From the NCBI RefSeq assembly GCF_029911635.1, contig NZ_JARYTI010000027.1:1-62986 (forward strand): DNA of 62,986 nt, given 5' to 3'. The notes beneath the pieces were generated by a model, which had not been told where the DNA came from, made no database searches, and saw nothing but the letters and a program-made list of their open reading frames with translations. Within the stretch, counting starts at the first letter, position 1. Each line of letters opens with the position of its first letter. This DNA is from Sphingomonas sp. AR_OL41 (GTDB lineage: Bacteria; Pseudomonadota; Alphaproteobacteria; Sphingomonadales; Sphingomonadaceae). Shown here piece by piece: positions 17,037 to 25,615 of the stretch. A program made the translations under genes and the position numbers.

Positions 17037-17607
17037 CGCTCCGGTGAAGCACGATCGGCGCCGATTCGGCTAGAACAATAAGAGAACAAAATCGGGGCCA
17101 TATCTTCAAACCGGGTGGAAGTGCTCGCCGCCGGCACAACGAGATCCTGCGGCACATCGACGAGCCGAGCTGGCTGACGGTGGTGCACGGCGCCTCGATA
17201 TCGACCAGATCACTTCTCGGCGCGGTCGACGCCGCGTTTCCCTGGTGACGGGTTCGACGGGATGCACCGCGCGCTGCGTCGCGGTCCGGAATGGCCACAG
17301 CGCCGCCTTCACTGCAGCGGCCTCGACCATCGTCGCGCGAATCCGGGCCCCGCGTTCACTGATCGGGACTGCCACGCGGCAGCAGAAAAGCAGGTGCTGA
17401 CCATGGGGCAGGGGCCGGCATTGCCTGGTACAGCACAAGCCTTTCCGCCTGTCTGCCGCCGCGGGATGTCCGCTTGCGCGACGAGAAGACCATCCGCATT
17501 GGTCACTGATCTATCGGCGTCCGCATGCGCCGATAATGGTTCGCGACCACCAACCGGTTGTGTCGATCGCGTCCTGCGGCAGAAGTCAGCGGGCAGGAGC
17601 GCTGCGG
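17037..17607. other. Gap with no recognised gene
   Basis: About 570 bp. Several frames are open on both strands, as expected at this GC content, but none shows a family signature, a convincing ribosome binding site or consistent codon use. It marks the boundary between the sensor/detoxification block and the carbohydrate region. Confidence 0.4.
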
Positions 17608-17898
17608 TCAGAGCGCGGGCACGACGCCCTTTTCTGCATAGTTGATCGCGCCGGGTGGGTAATGTCCTGGTGGGTCCTCGCCACGCTGGGTGGCGTTTGT
17701 TGACGGGGGGATCGGTGTCGCGGTCGGACCGGCAGTCGGTCGCCACGTGGCGCCCGGTACCGTCGACGGCGCGGACACGACGCTCAGGCTGTCCACCGGC
17801 GGCTTCGGTGGCTGAGGCGATCCAAGGATCAGGAAGCCGCCGATCATCGCAGCCAGCGCGATGGCCGCGGCGAACATCTTTATCGACGGCTTCCCCAT
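17608..17898 (-). CDS. Small membrane-anchored, proline-rich hypothetical protein
   Basis: A 96-residue protein: a short basic N-terminus (MGKPSIK), one hydrophobic helix (MFAAAIALAAMIGGFLIL), then a low-complexity proline/serine/threonine-rich tail that would sit in the periplasm. There is no recognisable domain. It begins 20 bp after the stop of the GH16 gene and is probably in the same transcript, which suggests an accessory role at the cell envelope. The ATG at 17898 was chosen because the helix then starts near the N-terminus; an upstream ATG at 17958 would overlap the GH16 gene. Confidence 0.5.
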   Translation of the reverse strand: MGKPSIKMFAAAIALAAMIGGFLILGSPQPPKPPVDSLSVVSAPSTVPGATWRPTAGPTATPIPPSTNATQRGEDPPGHYPPGAINYAEKGVVPAL

Positions 17899-17918
17899 CA
17901 CCTCGTCTCCAACGCGCG

Positions 17919-19085
17919 TCAGACGCGAACGAACTTGACGGCGCCGGCGCGCTGGCACCCCGAATGAACGGTGTTGGTGACGCCGATCGCCGGATTTGTC
18001 TGTCCCGCATTGAAGGTGAAGCTGCCCAGATCGACCCAGCCCGACGTGCCGGTCGCGAAATTGATCGTCGTGCTTGCGTTGCCGGACGCCGAATGGACCT
18101 GGACCTCACCCTGTGTGTCGGCGTTCGCGTTGACCGTCTTCCAGATATAGACATGGTAGGTCCCGGACTGGTTGAAGCCGGGTGCATAAGTGGAGGTCGC
18201 CCCTGCGGTGCAGGAGTAGCGCTGCGGCAGCAGACCGAACCCCGCAACGCTGCTGTCCTGCCAGCCCGAGCCGCTCTCGCTGTAACCGTAGCGACCGTTC
18301 ATCACATATTGGTCGCGCTTGTAGAAGCGCACCGTGTCGTAATATTGCGGCGCGCCGCCGACGCTGACGGGGCTCTTATAGGCAATAGCGGTAAGCCAGA
18401 TATTGACCGGGTCCTGGCGGTACTGCGTCGTTGAATAGCTGATCGTGCAATATTTTACGCCGTCGAAATAGAAATCGATCGCGCCCTCCCGCCAGTCAGC
18501 GCCATAGCTATGATAGGCCGCCGTCAGGTTGACGCCCGGTGCATAGGTCGCGCAACGCGGCCCGCCGATATTGGCGCCCGAGCCGGCCTGGCCATTCCAG
18601 ATCTGAAGGCCGCTCGGGATATGGGTCTGGTCGGCACTTTCGATTTCGGCCTGGTCGATCTCGAGGTAACGCCCGGCCGCATAGGTATCGCTTCCATCGC
18701 CCGCCATCATCCAGAACGAATTGTGCCAGCCGGTGTTGGTCGTGTTCTTCGCGCGCACCTCGTAATAGCCATAGCCGAACAGCTGTTTGGAGACGATGCC
18801 GGCCCCGCTATAGGCCTTGCCGCTCACATTTTCCTGTTTCATCAGGAGGCTCAGCTGGCCGTTGTCGATCACGGCGTTGGCAGCAAGTTGCGCGCTCAGC
18901 GCCTTGACGTCGGTCCGGAAATTCCAGCGGCTGGTGTCGACCGAAGTACCGCTAAAGGTTTCCTCCCATGCCAGGCCATATTGGGTCGTCGGCGGATCGG
19001 CGAAGCCTGGTGCGGGCAGGATCGACGCCGGGGCGGCAAAGGCAAGCGACATCAGCGATACACGCCGTTTCGTGAGGCGACTCAT
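17919..19085 (-). CDS. Secreted GH16 glycoside hydrolase (copy 1) with C-terminal CBD-like domain
   Basis: A 388-residue enzyme with an N-terminal signal peptide (LAFAAPASILPAPGFA). The GH16 beta-sandwich covers about residues 35-255: LAWEETFSG, YGYYEVRAK, HNSFWMM, and the retaining catalytic site E142-I-D144-Q-A-E147 (ExDxxE). The final 120 residues (GRYGYSESGSGW ... GTYHVYIWKTVNANADTQGEV ... GWVDLGSFTFNAG) resemble the golvesin/xanthan-lyase carbohydrate-binding-like domain. GH16 enzymes cut beta-1,3, beta-1,4 or mixed glucans and galactans; the exact substrate cannot be read here. A conserved operator-like motif (19426-19450) lies upstream. Confidence 0.93.
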   Translation of the reverse strand: MSRLTKRRVSLMSLAFAAPASILPAPGFADPPTTQYGLAWEETFSGTSVDTSRWNFRTDVKALSAQLAANAVIDNGQLSLLMKQENVSGKAYSGAGIVSKQLFGYGYYEVRAKNTTNTGWHNSFWMMAGDGSDTYAAGRYLEIDQAEIESADQTHIPSGLQIWNGQAGSGANIGGPRCATYAPGVNLTAAYHSYGADWREGAIDFYFDGVKYCTISYSTTQYRQDPVNIWLTAIAYKSPVSVGGAPQYYDTVRFYKRDQYVMNGRYGYSESGSGWQDSSVAGFGLLPQRYSCTAGATSTYAPGFNQSGTYHVYIWKTVNANADTQGEVQVHSASGNASTTINFATGTSGWVDLGSFTFNAGQTNPAIGVTNTVHSGCQRAGAVKFVRV

Positions 19086-19672
19086 TTCCTTACTCCTCTC
19101 CACGTCGGTCGTTTTCAGCGGTACCGACACCCCGCATCGCGACGGCGCACGGTGAGCACCGGCCGGAAAAAATGCCGTGAAATGTCCTGCCCGCGGTGGA
19201 CCGGGTCGTCGCCGGCGATGGCAGGGCAAAGGACGATGGGGCTTGCCGGGACGCGTGGCCGCGCGGCCGCCGCCTGTCGGGCGCGCGGCGCGCATATTTT
19301 GCGGCAATGCAGCGGGCGCGACGCTTCCGATGCAAGCGGCGACGACATGGCGAGGGAGCAAATCCGTGCGTATCCGCCAAGCGACGCGCTACCCATGCCC
19401 AATCCTCTCTCCTGCCATTTATATGGCTAAGATAGCAACGATACTATCGTAACGTCGCGGGATCAAGCTCGATTCTGGCGTGCCTTGGGCGGCGAGTGTT
19501 GCTTACAGTGCCGAATTTCGTCGACCGTCCGCGCCTGGTTCCACCACGTTCGAGGCCGGGGCGCGCCTCTGATCGACACGCTGCAGCCGTTTGTCCGCCA
19601 GATGTCAGTCGGCAAATCCGGCATCGCGGGCGCCGGCACGCGGCGCCGCGTCGTGCGGTCGGCCCCTGCCGC
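19086..19672. other. Gap upstream of the GH16 gene
   Basis: About 590 bp between the GH16 start and the end of the fucose operon. It holds the GH16 promoter on the minus strand, including the operator-like motif at 19426-19450. I see no credible gene. Confidence 0.45.
19426..19450. promoter_or_regulatory. Operator candidate upstream of GH16 copy 1
   Basis: GCTAAGATAGC at 19426-19436 fits the palindrome GCTANNNTAGC. It is immediately followed by a second perfect dyad, ACGATACTATCGT at 19438-19450. On the minus strand the composite reads GTATCGTTGCTATCTTAG. Almost the same string, GTATCATTGCTAAAATAG, lies upstream of the second GH16 gene at about 41.2 kb. Confidence 0.5.
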
Positions 19673-20518
19673 TCACCGTGCCGCGACGACCCGTTGCCGC
19701 TGCACACCGAGTCGCTCGATCCCGAGATCCATCACGTCGCCGACCTCGAGATAGCGCGGCGGGCGCTGTCCCATGCCGACCCCCGGAGGCGTGCCCGTCG
19801 AGATGACATCTCCGGGCTGCAGGCTCATGAACTGCGACAGGTAGCTCACCAGAAAGGCCGGCTTGTAGACCATCGTGCTGGTGTTGCCGTCCTGGAAGCG
19901 TTGGCCGTTCACCTCAAGCCACATGCGCAGGTTGGCGACATCGCCTGCTTCATCGGCGGTTACCAGCCATGGTCCGATCGGACCGAAAGTGTCGCAGCTC
20001 TTGCCCTTGGTCCACTGTCCCTGGCGCTCGATCTGGAAGGCCCGTTCGGACAGATCGTTGCACACGCAATAGCCGGCGATGGCGGCGGCTGCCTCGGTCT
20101 CTCCGGCATAGGCGATGTGGCTGCCGATCACGATGGCGAGCTCGACTTCCCAGTCCATCCTGGTGCTGCCGCGCGGCTTGATCACATCGTCGTCCGGCCC
20201 ATGGATCGCGCTGGTGGCTTTCATGAAGATGATCGGTTCCGGCGGTACGACCGCGTTGGTCTCCGCGGCGTGATCGCTATAGTTCAACCCGATGCAGATG
20301 AACTTGCCGACGCTGCCGACGCACGCGCCCAGGCGGGGCGAGCCCTCGACCAGCGGCAAGGTCAGCGGATCGATCCGCGCGATCGCGGCGAGTTGGCCGG
20401 GGCTCAGTGCGGTTCCCGCAATATCCGACAGCTGAGCCGACAGGTCACGGATTCTGCCTTCGGCATCGAGCAGGCCGGGCCGTTCCTGTCCGCGGGGACC
20501 GTAGCGCAACAATTTCAT
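19673..20518 (-). CDS. FAH-family hydrolase, probable 2,4-diketo-3-deoxy-L-fuconate hydrolase
   Basis: A 281-residue cytoplasmic hydrolase of the fumarylacetoacetate hydrolase superfamily. Typical signatures are CIGLNYSDHAAE, PIIFMKATSAI, the metal-binding E-x-E in MDWEVELAIVIG, the Asp in CNDLSERAFQ, KSCDTFGPIGPW, and the C-terminal GDVISTGTPPGVGMG. In the non-phosphorylative L-fucose pathway this type cleaves the diketo acid to pyruvate and L-lactate. That assignment rests on its place as last gene of an operon carrying every preceding step. Ureidoglycolate lyase and other FAH activities look alike in sequence. Confidence 0.9.
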   Translation of the reverse strand: MKLLRYGPRGQERPGLLDAEGRIRDLSAQLSDIAGTALSPGQLAAIARIDPLTLPLVEGSPRLGACVGSVGKFICIGLNYSDHAAETNAVVPPEPIIFMKATSAIHGPDDDVIKPRGSTRMDWEVELAIVIGSHIAYAGETEAAAAIAGYCVCNDLSERAFQIERQGQWTKGKSCDTFGPIGPWLVTADEAGDVANLRMWLEVNGQRFQDGNTSTMVYKPAFLVSYLSQFMSLQPGDVISTGTPPGVGMGQRPPRYLEVGDVMDLGIERLGVQRQRVVAAR

Positions 20519-20532
20519 GGTCGGTCATCCTG

Positions 20533-21264
20533 TCAGCTATTGGACCAGCCGCCATCGATGATGTGGCATTGTCCGGTGGTAAAGGAAGCGGCATCGCTCG
20601 AGAGGTAAAGTGCCAATGCGGCAACTTCGTCGGGCCGTCCGATTCGTCCCATCGGCTGGCGCGCCACGAAGCCGGCCAGCGCTGCCGCATAGTCGCCGGT
20701 CGCGGCAAGGCGCTGGTCCAGTGACGGCGATTGAATCGTGCCCGGGCAGATCGCGTTGCAGCGGATGCCCTGCGCGACGAAATCGGCCGCCACGGACTTT
20801 GTCATGCCGATAAGACCCGCCTTTGTCGCGCCATAGGCAAATCTGTTCGGGACACCGAGGATCGAACTGGCGACCGAGGCGATATTGACGATCGATCCAC
20901 CGCCGGCGGCGATCATGAGCGGCAGGAACGCCCGCACGAGGCGCATTGCCGCCGTCAGGTTGACGGCGACGCTGACATCCCAGTCGGCATCGCTGCACTC
21001 GAGGATCGTGCCGTGCTGGACCACACCCACGCAACTGACCAGCACGTCCAGCCTGTCCACCCGGCGCGCGAGCGATGCGATCGCCGCGCCGTCCGTGACG
21101 TCGAGATGATATGTTTCGCAGCCATGGATCGTCGACAGCGCGTCATCGTTGATGTCGGCCGCGATCACGCGCGCGCCGGCTTCCTTCAATGTCAGGGCTA
21201 TGGCACGACCGATCCCCTGGCCGGCGGCGGTCACCAGCGCTGTTTTGCCGGAAAGACTGTACAT
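20533..21264 (-). CDS. SDR, probable 2-keto-3-deoxy-L-fuconate 4-dehydrogenase
   Basis: A 243-residue classical SDR: TAAGQGIGRAIA cofactor motif, acidic ADIN at the end of the second strand (favours NAD), LVSCVGVVQHG, catalytic Ser in NIASVASSI, YGATKAGL (Y-x-x-x-K), and the CPGTIQSPSLDQR segment typical of the 2-keto-3-deoxy-L-fuconate dehydrogenase group. It would oxidise C4 of KDF using NAD+. AAGGGG stands at a good distance before the ATG at 21264. It lies 14 bp upstream of the FAH-family hydrolase that would use its product and 20 bp downstream of the dehydratase subunit. Confidence 0.9.
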   Translation of the reverse strand: MYSLSGKTALVTAAGQGIGRAIALTLKEAGARVIAADINDDALSTIHGCETYHLDVTDGAAIASLARRVDRLDVLVSCVGVVQHGTILECSDADWDVSVAVNLTAAMRLVRAFLPLMIAAGGGSIVNIASVASSILGVPNRFAYGATKAGLIGMTKSVAADFVAQGIRCNAICPGTIQSPSLDQRLAATGDYAAALAGFVARQPMGRIGRPDEVAALALYLSSDAASFTTGQCHIIDGGWSNS

Positions 21265-21284
21265 GGTCGGAACCCCTTGCAAGG

Positions 21285-22502
21285 CTAGGCCCTCCTCGTT
21301 GGCAGACAAGACGGGCCGGTTGGTTCGAAGCTCTTGTATGTCAGGATGAATTCCTGGTGGCCGAGCGCTTCCGATCGCGTCGGCCTGCCGGCCGCGACCG
21401 ACAGCAATGTTTCGTGGATTTCGTCGCCGACGGCGTCGAGCGTTGCCAGGCCTTCGATAATCCGGCCGGCATCGATATCCATGTCATCGGCCAGCTTCGC
21501 GCATGTTTCCGGATTGCCGCAAATCTTGATGACCGGCGAGATGGCCGAGCCGACGACCGAGCCGCGTCCTGTGGTGAAGAGGATGAGATGGCAGCCGCTG
21601 GCAATCATCTCGACGATCTCGGCATTGTCCGAAATGTTGGGAAAGCCGAACCGCACCGCGCCGTCGGGCACGACATCCATGAGATAGAGGCCGCCCCGTG
21701 GCGGTATGTCGCCTGGCTTGATCAGGCCTGAGATGGGCGAGCCGCCCGATTTCGAATAGGCGCCGAGCGATTTTTCCTCGAGTGTCGTGAGCCCGCCGTC
21801 GGCGTTGCCGGGCGCAAAGCTGCCGAAGCCGAGCGTGGCGTAATAGCGCGCGGCCTTGTCTACGGCGTCCTTCAGCGCAAGCCCGAGAGCGGGCGTGACG
21901 GCCCGTGCCGCCATGATGTGCTCGCACCCGATCAGTTCGCCGGTTTCCTCGAAGATGCAGGTCGCGCCCTCCGCGACGAGGCGGTCGAAACAGCGTCCGA
22001 CCGCCGGGTTGGCAGCAATGCCGCTCGTCCCGTCCGAACCGCCGCAGATCGTGCCGACCACCAGGTCCGCGACCGACAGCGCGACGCGCGGCGCGAGGTC
22101 GGCCTGCGCCCTGAGCATCGCCACCTGCGCGATCCCGGCGGCGATCGTGCTCGTCGTCCCGCCGCATTCCTGGATGACGAGCGTGTCGACCGGGCGGCCG
22201 CTGGCTGAAATCGCCCCCGCCAGCGCGGCACGGTTGAACGACTCGCACCCGAGCGACACCAGCAGGACGCCGCCGACATTGGGGTGGGTCGCGAGCCGCG
22301 TCATCACGGTCAGCGCGTAATCATTGGGGTAGCAGCCCGGGAACCCGATCAGCTGGACCGACGGATCGTCCACACGGTCGACAATCCGCCGCGCGACATG
22401 GTGGGCGCATTCGACCAGATAGGCCACCAGCACGACATTCCGGATGCCGGCCCGACCATCGCCGCGCAGATAGCCCTCGATCCTGTCAATCCCGCCCATC
22501 AT
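21285..22502 (-). CDS. UxaA-family sugar-acid dehydratase, large subunit
   Basis: A 405-residue protein corresponding to the C-terminal catalytic part of altronate/galactarate dehydratase (UxaA/GarD family). Family patterns are YLRGDGRAGIRN, CAHHVARRI, PGCYPNDYALTVM, LVSLGCESF, VIQECGGT, GGSDGTSGIAANPAVG, FEETGELIGCEH, and GCHLILFTTGRGSVVGS. Invariant cysteines and histidines could hold the iron or other metal centre used by these dehydratases. In the L-fucose operon the substrate is most likely L-fuconate, as members of this family are known to accept L-fuconate and D-arabinonate. The start overlaps the small subunit stop by 4 bp (ATGA), which supports a two-subunit enzyme. Confidence 0.92.
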   Translation of the reverse strand: MMGGIDRIEGYLRGDGRAGIRNVVLVAYLVECAHHVARRIVDRVDDPSVQLIGFPGCYPNDYALTVMTRLATHPNVGGVLLVSLGCESFNRAALAGAISASGRPVDTLVIQECGGTTSTIAAGIAQVAMLRAQADLAPRVALSVADLVVGTICGGSDGTSGIAANPAVGRCFDRLVAEGATCIFEETGELIGCEHIMAARAVTPALGLALKDAVDKAARYYATLGFGSFAPGNADGGLTTLEEKSLGAYSKSGGSPISGLIKPGDIPPRGGLYLMDVVPDGAVRFGFPNISDNAEIVEMIASGCHLILFTTGRGSVVGSAISPVIKICGNPETCAKLADDMDIDAGRIIEGLATLDAVGDEIHETLLSVAAGRPTRSEALGHQEFILTYKSFEPTGPSCLPTRRA

Positions 22503-22813
22503 CGTCCTTTCCGGAGCGATGCGGTCTCACGGGTGTGACTGCGCAGATAATCGCTCTTCATATTATGCCCGTGCACGTGGCGGGCCGCGGCGACTGCCTG
22601 CGTGACCGAGCCGATCGGAAGGCCATATTTGATCACCTGGTCCCCTGGCAGAAGGGCGCATCGTGCGATCTTGTGACCGACGCCGATCGGCTCGCCGAGG
22701 ATCATCGCGGTGCGGTCGATCTCGACCGGCTCACCGATCCTGCACGGCCGGCAACAGACCAGCACATTGTCGTCGGGGTGGATCAGCACGAATGCCGGCT
22801 TATCGAAGGCCAT
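22499..22813 (-). CDS. UxaA-family sugar-acid dehydratase, small (SAF-domain) subunit
   Basis: A 104-residue protein matching the N-terminal SAF domain of UxaA-type dehydratases (FVLIHPDDNVLVCCRP, GHKIARCALLPGDQVIKYG LPIG, and the ending HGHNMKSDYL with its metal-ligand-like His residues). In many bacteria this domain is fused to the large part; here it is separate and translationally coupled to it. A strong AAGGAGG precedes the ATG at 22813. It overlaps the lactonase stop by 14 bp. Confidence 0.9.
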   Translation of the reverse strand: MAFDKPAFVLIHPDDNVLVCCRPCRIGEPVEIDRTAMILGEPIGVGHKIARCALLPGDQVIKYGLPIGSVTQAVAAARHVHGHNMKSDYLRSHTRETASLRKGR

Positions 22814-23633
22814 AAACCCTCCTTGCGGTGCCGCCGAAAATATCGTCCCGATCCGCCTTGCTGTATCCGCCCGTCATGGCGCGACACTGGGCGTGCCAGT
22901 CGGCATAGTCGCCGGCCAGACGGAGGACCGGCCAGTCGCTGCCCCACAGGATGCGCCGTGGCCCGAAACAGGCCAGAAGATGCGCGATATAGGGGCCGAC
23001 CGCTTCGGCACTTCGATTGCCGCCGGCTTCTGTCCAAAGCCCGGAGAGCTTGCAATAAACGCCCTCGCGCCGCGCCAGGACCGCGATATCGCGCGCCCAT
23101 CCCGCGAAGTCGCCCCGCGCGATCGCCGGCTTTGCGCCATGATCGATCACGACGACGAGATCGGGATGCCGGTCGAGCAGGTCGGGCAGGATCGGAAGAT
23201 GGCGCGGCTGCACGAGCGCGTCCAGCACCAGTCCATGCCGCGCCAGTGCCGCGAAAGCCGGTGTCAGCTCGGCGCGCAGCATCCAGCGATCGTCCGGAAA
23301 GGCCTGGATCATGGGGCGCAGCCCCTTCAGCCACGGGTCCCGCGCGAGCAGATCGACACGGCGCGCCGCATCGGGCGCGGCCAGATCGGCCCAGCCGATG
23401 ACGGCTTTCACGAACGGTTCGTGGCGGGCGATGCCGAGAAGATAGCTGGTTTCGGCCGCGGTCGGTGTCGCCTGGACCAGCACAGTCCCGTCGATCCCGG
23501 CAGCAGCCAGCAAGGGTGCGAGATCGGCCGGCCCGAAGTTCCGGAAAAGCTCGGTCAGGTCGGGTGTGGGCCAGCTATAGTCGCCCCGCTGCAGCGACCA
23601 GAAATGCTGATGGGCGTCGATACGCATCGTCAT
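22800..23633 (-). CDS. Amidohydrolase-family L-fuconolactonase
   Basis: A 277-residue amidohydrolase of the L-fucono-1,5-lactonase/2-pyrone-4,6-dicarboxylate lactonase group. It shows the metal-site motif RIDAHQHFW, YSWPTPDL, GLRPMIQAFPDDRWML, VIDHGAKPAI, YCKLSGLWTEAG, and the C-terminal ILWGSDWPVLRLAGDY (catalytic Asp). It opens the fuconolactone ring to L-fuconate. The ATG at 23633 was chosen because it overlaps the stop of the aldo/keto reductase gene as ATGA. The gene pair thus encodes sequential steps. Confidence 0.93.
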   Translation of the reverse strand: MTMRIDAHQHFWSLQRGDYSWPTPDLTELFRNFGPADLAPLLAAAGIDGTVLVQATPTAAETSYLLGIARHEPFVKAVIGWADLAAPDAARRVDLLARDPWLKGLRPMIQAFPDDRWMLRAELTPAFAALARHGLVLDALVQPRHLPILPDLLDRHPDLVVVIDHGAKPAIARGDFAGWARDIAVLARREGVYCKLSGLWTEAGGNRSAEAVGPYIAHLLACFGPRRILWGSDWPVLRLAGDYADWHAQCRAMTGGYSKADRDDIFGGTARRVYGLR

Positions 23634-24658
23634 CTCGCCGCTGCCGGGACCGGCGCATTGGCGGCGATCAGGCCAAGGCTTTTCAGCTCCTGCCAGAAGG
23701 CAGCCGGGATGCGCGCCGAGAGGTGACGGAACGTCTCGCGGACCTGCCGTTCCTCGCCGATGCCGGGGATCACCGCGCGGACGATCGGCGGCGCCAGGGC
23801 AAATTGCAGCGCCGCGGCCGCCAGGTCGACGCCGTGTGCCTCGCACAGCCGCTCGAGCCGCCGCGTCCGGGCGAGGATCTCGACGGGTGCCGGTGCATAA
23901 TCATAATGGGCGCCGCCCGCCTGCCGCGTGCCCGTTGCAAGAATGCCGGAATTGTAGATGCCGCCGAGGATGACCGAAGCGCCATGGGCCGCACACGCCG
24001 GAAAGAAGCGATCGAGCGCTTCCTGCTCGAGCAGCGTGTAACGCCCCGCCAGCAGGAAACAGTCGAAGCGGCCTAGCTCCATCGCCGCGACGCACGCCTG
24101 CCATTCATTGACCCCGAGGCCGATCTCGACAATGTCTCCCGCCGCGCGCAGCGCGTCCAGCGCCCTGTAGCCGCCGCTCGCCAGATCGCTCAAATGTCGA
24201 TCATTGTCGGCTCCATGGGTGGCATATCCGATGTCATGGACCAGGACAGTGTCGATCCGGGCCAGTCCGAGCCGCTGGAGGCTGGCCTCGTAAGAGCGCA
24301 TCACGCCGTCATAGCTATAGTCGTATCGCGGCGTGAAAGGCATGGGCGATGCGAAACCGTCGCGCGCCGCCGCAATCCCCGCCGACCGATCCGGCTCGAG
24401 CACGCGGCCAACCTTGGTGGAAAGGGTGAAGCTGTCGCGTGGCCGCGCGCGCAAGGCATCGCCGATGCGCCGCTCCGACAAGCCAAAGCCGTAGAGCGGG
24501 GCAGTGTCGAAATAACGCACCCCGGCATCCCAGGCGGCATCGGCGATCGCGCGCGCTTCGTGGTCCGGCATCGGCCGATAGAGGTTGCCCAGCGGCGCGC
24601 AGCCGAGGCCGACACCGCCGCGCGCTTCCTCCTCCCCACCGTTCGCACTCTTCGTCAT
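23630..24658 (-). CDS. Aldo/keto reductase, probable L-fucose dehydrogenase
   Basis: A 342-residue aldo/keto reductase of the D-threo-aldose (L-fucose) dehydrogenase group. The catalytic tetrad is visible: D51 (YFDTAPLYG), Y56, K82 (STKVGR) and H141 (VLVHDIG). The GVNEWQACVAAMELGRFDCFLLAGRYTLLEQ and GGIYNSGILATG segments are characteristic of this group. It would oxidise L-fucose (or L-galactose/D-arabinose) to the lactone with NAD(P)+. First gene of the minus operon, with GGAG upstream of the ATG at 24658; it diverges from an IclR gene, with operator-like sites between. Confidence 0.93.
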   Translation of the reverse strand: MTKSANGGEEEARGGVGLGCAPLGNLYRPMPDHEARAIADAAWDAGVRYFDTAPLYGFGLSERRIGDALRARPRDSFTLSTKVGRVLEPDRSAGIAAARDGFASPMPFTPRYDYSYDGVMRSYEASLQRLGLARIDTVLVHDIGYATHGADNDRHLSDLASGGYRALDALRAAGDIVEIGLGVNEWQACVAAMELGRFDCFLLAGRYTLLEQEALDRFFPACAAHGASVILGGIYNSGILATGTRQAGGAHYDYAPAPVEILARTRRLERLCEAHGVDLAAAALQFALAPPIVRAVIPGIGEERQVRETFRHLSARIPAAFWQELKSLGLIAANAPVPAAAR

Positions 24659-24674
24659 GCCTGCTCCCGCTGCG

Positions 24675-24688
24675 TCTCATATACGCAA
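24675..24688. promoter_or_regulatory. Secondary operator candidate, fucose operon promoter
   Basis: TCTCATATACGCAA matches the 14-bp core TTTCATATATGAAA of the palindrome at 24737-24754 in 11 of 14 positions. It lies 17 bp upstream of the aldo/keto reductase start, where a bound regulator would block transcription of the fucose operon. Confidence 0.35.
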
Positions 24689-24736
24689 AGACATTTTACA
24701 TGCGCAAGAAAATTAACGGTCGCTGGACATCGGACG

Positions 24737-24754
24737 TTTTTCATATATGAAAAA
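24737..24754. promoter_or_regulatory. Perfect 18-bp palindrome between fucose operon and IclR gene
   Basis: TTTTTCATATATGAAAAA is a perfect 18-bp palindrome, 20 bp upstream of the IclR start at 24775. IclR regulators usually bind palindromes of this size in divergent promoters. A close variant, TTTCAGATACGAAA, occurs upstream of the TonB-dependent receptor. Confidence 0.6.
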
Positions 24755-24774
24755 GCCATCTCGTTTTGGGGGTG

Positions 24775-25590
24775 ATGGTGAGCCGGCATGAAGGTGATGG
24801 TCCCGCGATGTCGGGCAGCAAGCGCAAGATCTATTCCGCGCCCGCGCTTGAAAAAGGTCTCGATATTCTCGAATTTCTCGCCGCTTCCCCGGAGAGCGTC
24901 AGCCTGAGTTCGCTCGCAAACAGGTTGCATCGTTCGGTCGGCGAGATCTTCAGGATGCTGGCCGTGCTCGAGCAACGGCAATATGTCGCAGCGACCCCTG
25001 GCTCGGACAAATATCAGCTCACCATGAAGATGCTGCAGCTTGCGCACATGCATCTTCCGATCAACATGCTCGTCAACGCCGCGTCTTCGCCGATGCGGGG
25101 GCTTGCGCAGCGAACCGGCCAGTCGTGCCACCTCGCGGTCCTCGACGACACCTTCATCCGCGTCATCGCGCGTCAGGAGAGTTTCGCGGACCTGAGCTTC
25201 AGCGTGCGCGTGGGGACCCACGCGCCGGTGTTCCAGTCCTGCTCCGGAAACGTGCTCTATGCCTTTGCCGACGCGGCCGCGCGCGGCCAGATCCTCGACC
25301 GGGTCGCGCGGGCCAGCGACACCGCGCTCGATATGGCGGCGATCAACCGGCGCGCGGCGTCGATCAGGGAACAAGGCTGGTATGCCGCGAAGAGTGCGAA
25401 GACCGTCGGGATCACCGACATCGGTTATCCCGTGTTCGATCACCGCGGGACGGTCAGCGCCGTGCTCGCCATCCCCTATCTCGATCGCCTCGACATCGAC
25501 AGCAAGGCCGATCAGGAGCTGGTTCGCAGCGAATTGTCCAAGGCCGCCGCGGAGATCTCGGACGCGTTGAGCGCGCGCGCGCCGGATTGA
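24775..25590 (+). CDS. IclR family transcriptional regulator (copy 1)
   Basis: A regulator of about 271 residues. The N-terminal winged helix (ALEKGLDILEFLAASPESVSLSSLANRLHRSVGEIFRMLAVLE) is followed by the IclR effector domain (LAQRTGQSCHLAVLDDTFIRV, SCSGNVLYAFAD, IREQGWYAAKSAKTVGITDIGYPVFD). It diverges from the fucose operon with a perfect palindrome between them, so it probably represses or activates that operon in response to a pathway intermediate such as L-fuconate or KDF. The start at 24775 has GGGGG upstream; ATG at 24808 is an alternative. Confidence 0.95.
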   Translation: MVSRHEGDGPAMSGSKRKIYSAPALEKGLDILEFLAASPESVSLSSLANRLHRSVGEIFRMLAVLEQRQYVAATPGSDKYQLTMKMLQLAHMHLPINMLVNAASSPMRGLAQRTGQSCHLAVLDDTFIRVIARQESFADLSFSVRVGTHAPVFQSCSGNVLYAFADAAARGQILDRVARASDTALDMAAINRRAASIREQGWYAAKSAKTVGITDIGYPVFDHRGTVSAVLAIPYLDRLDIDSKADQELVRSELSKAAAEISDALSARAPD

Positions 25591-25615
25591 TCCCAGCCGC
25601 GCTTGCGCGCCTTGA

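Noticed and set aside
17106..17438. Possible 110-codon minus-strand gene in the gap after the zinc-ribbon gene
   Set aside because: It is Arg/Ala-rich with no motif and is matched by equally long frames on the other strand.
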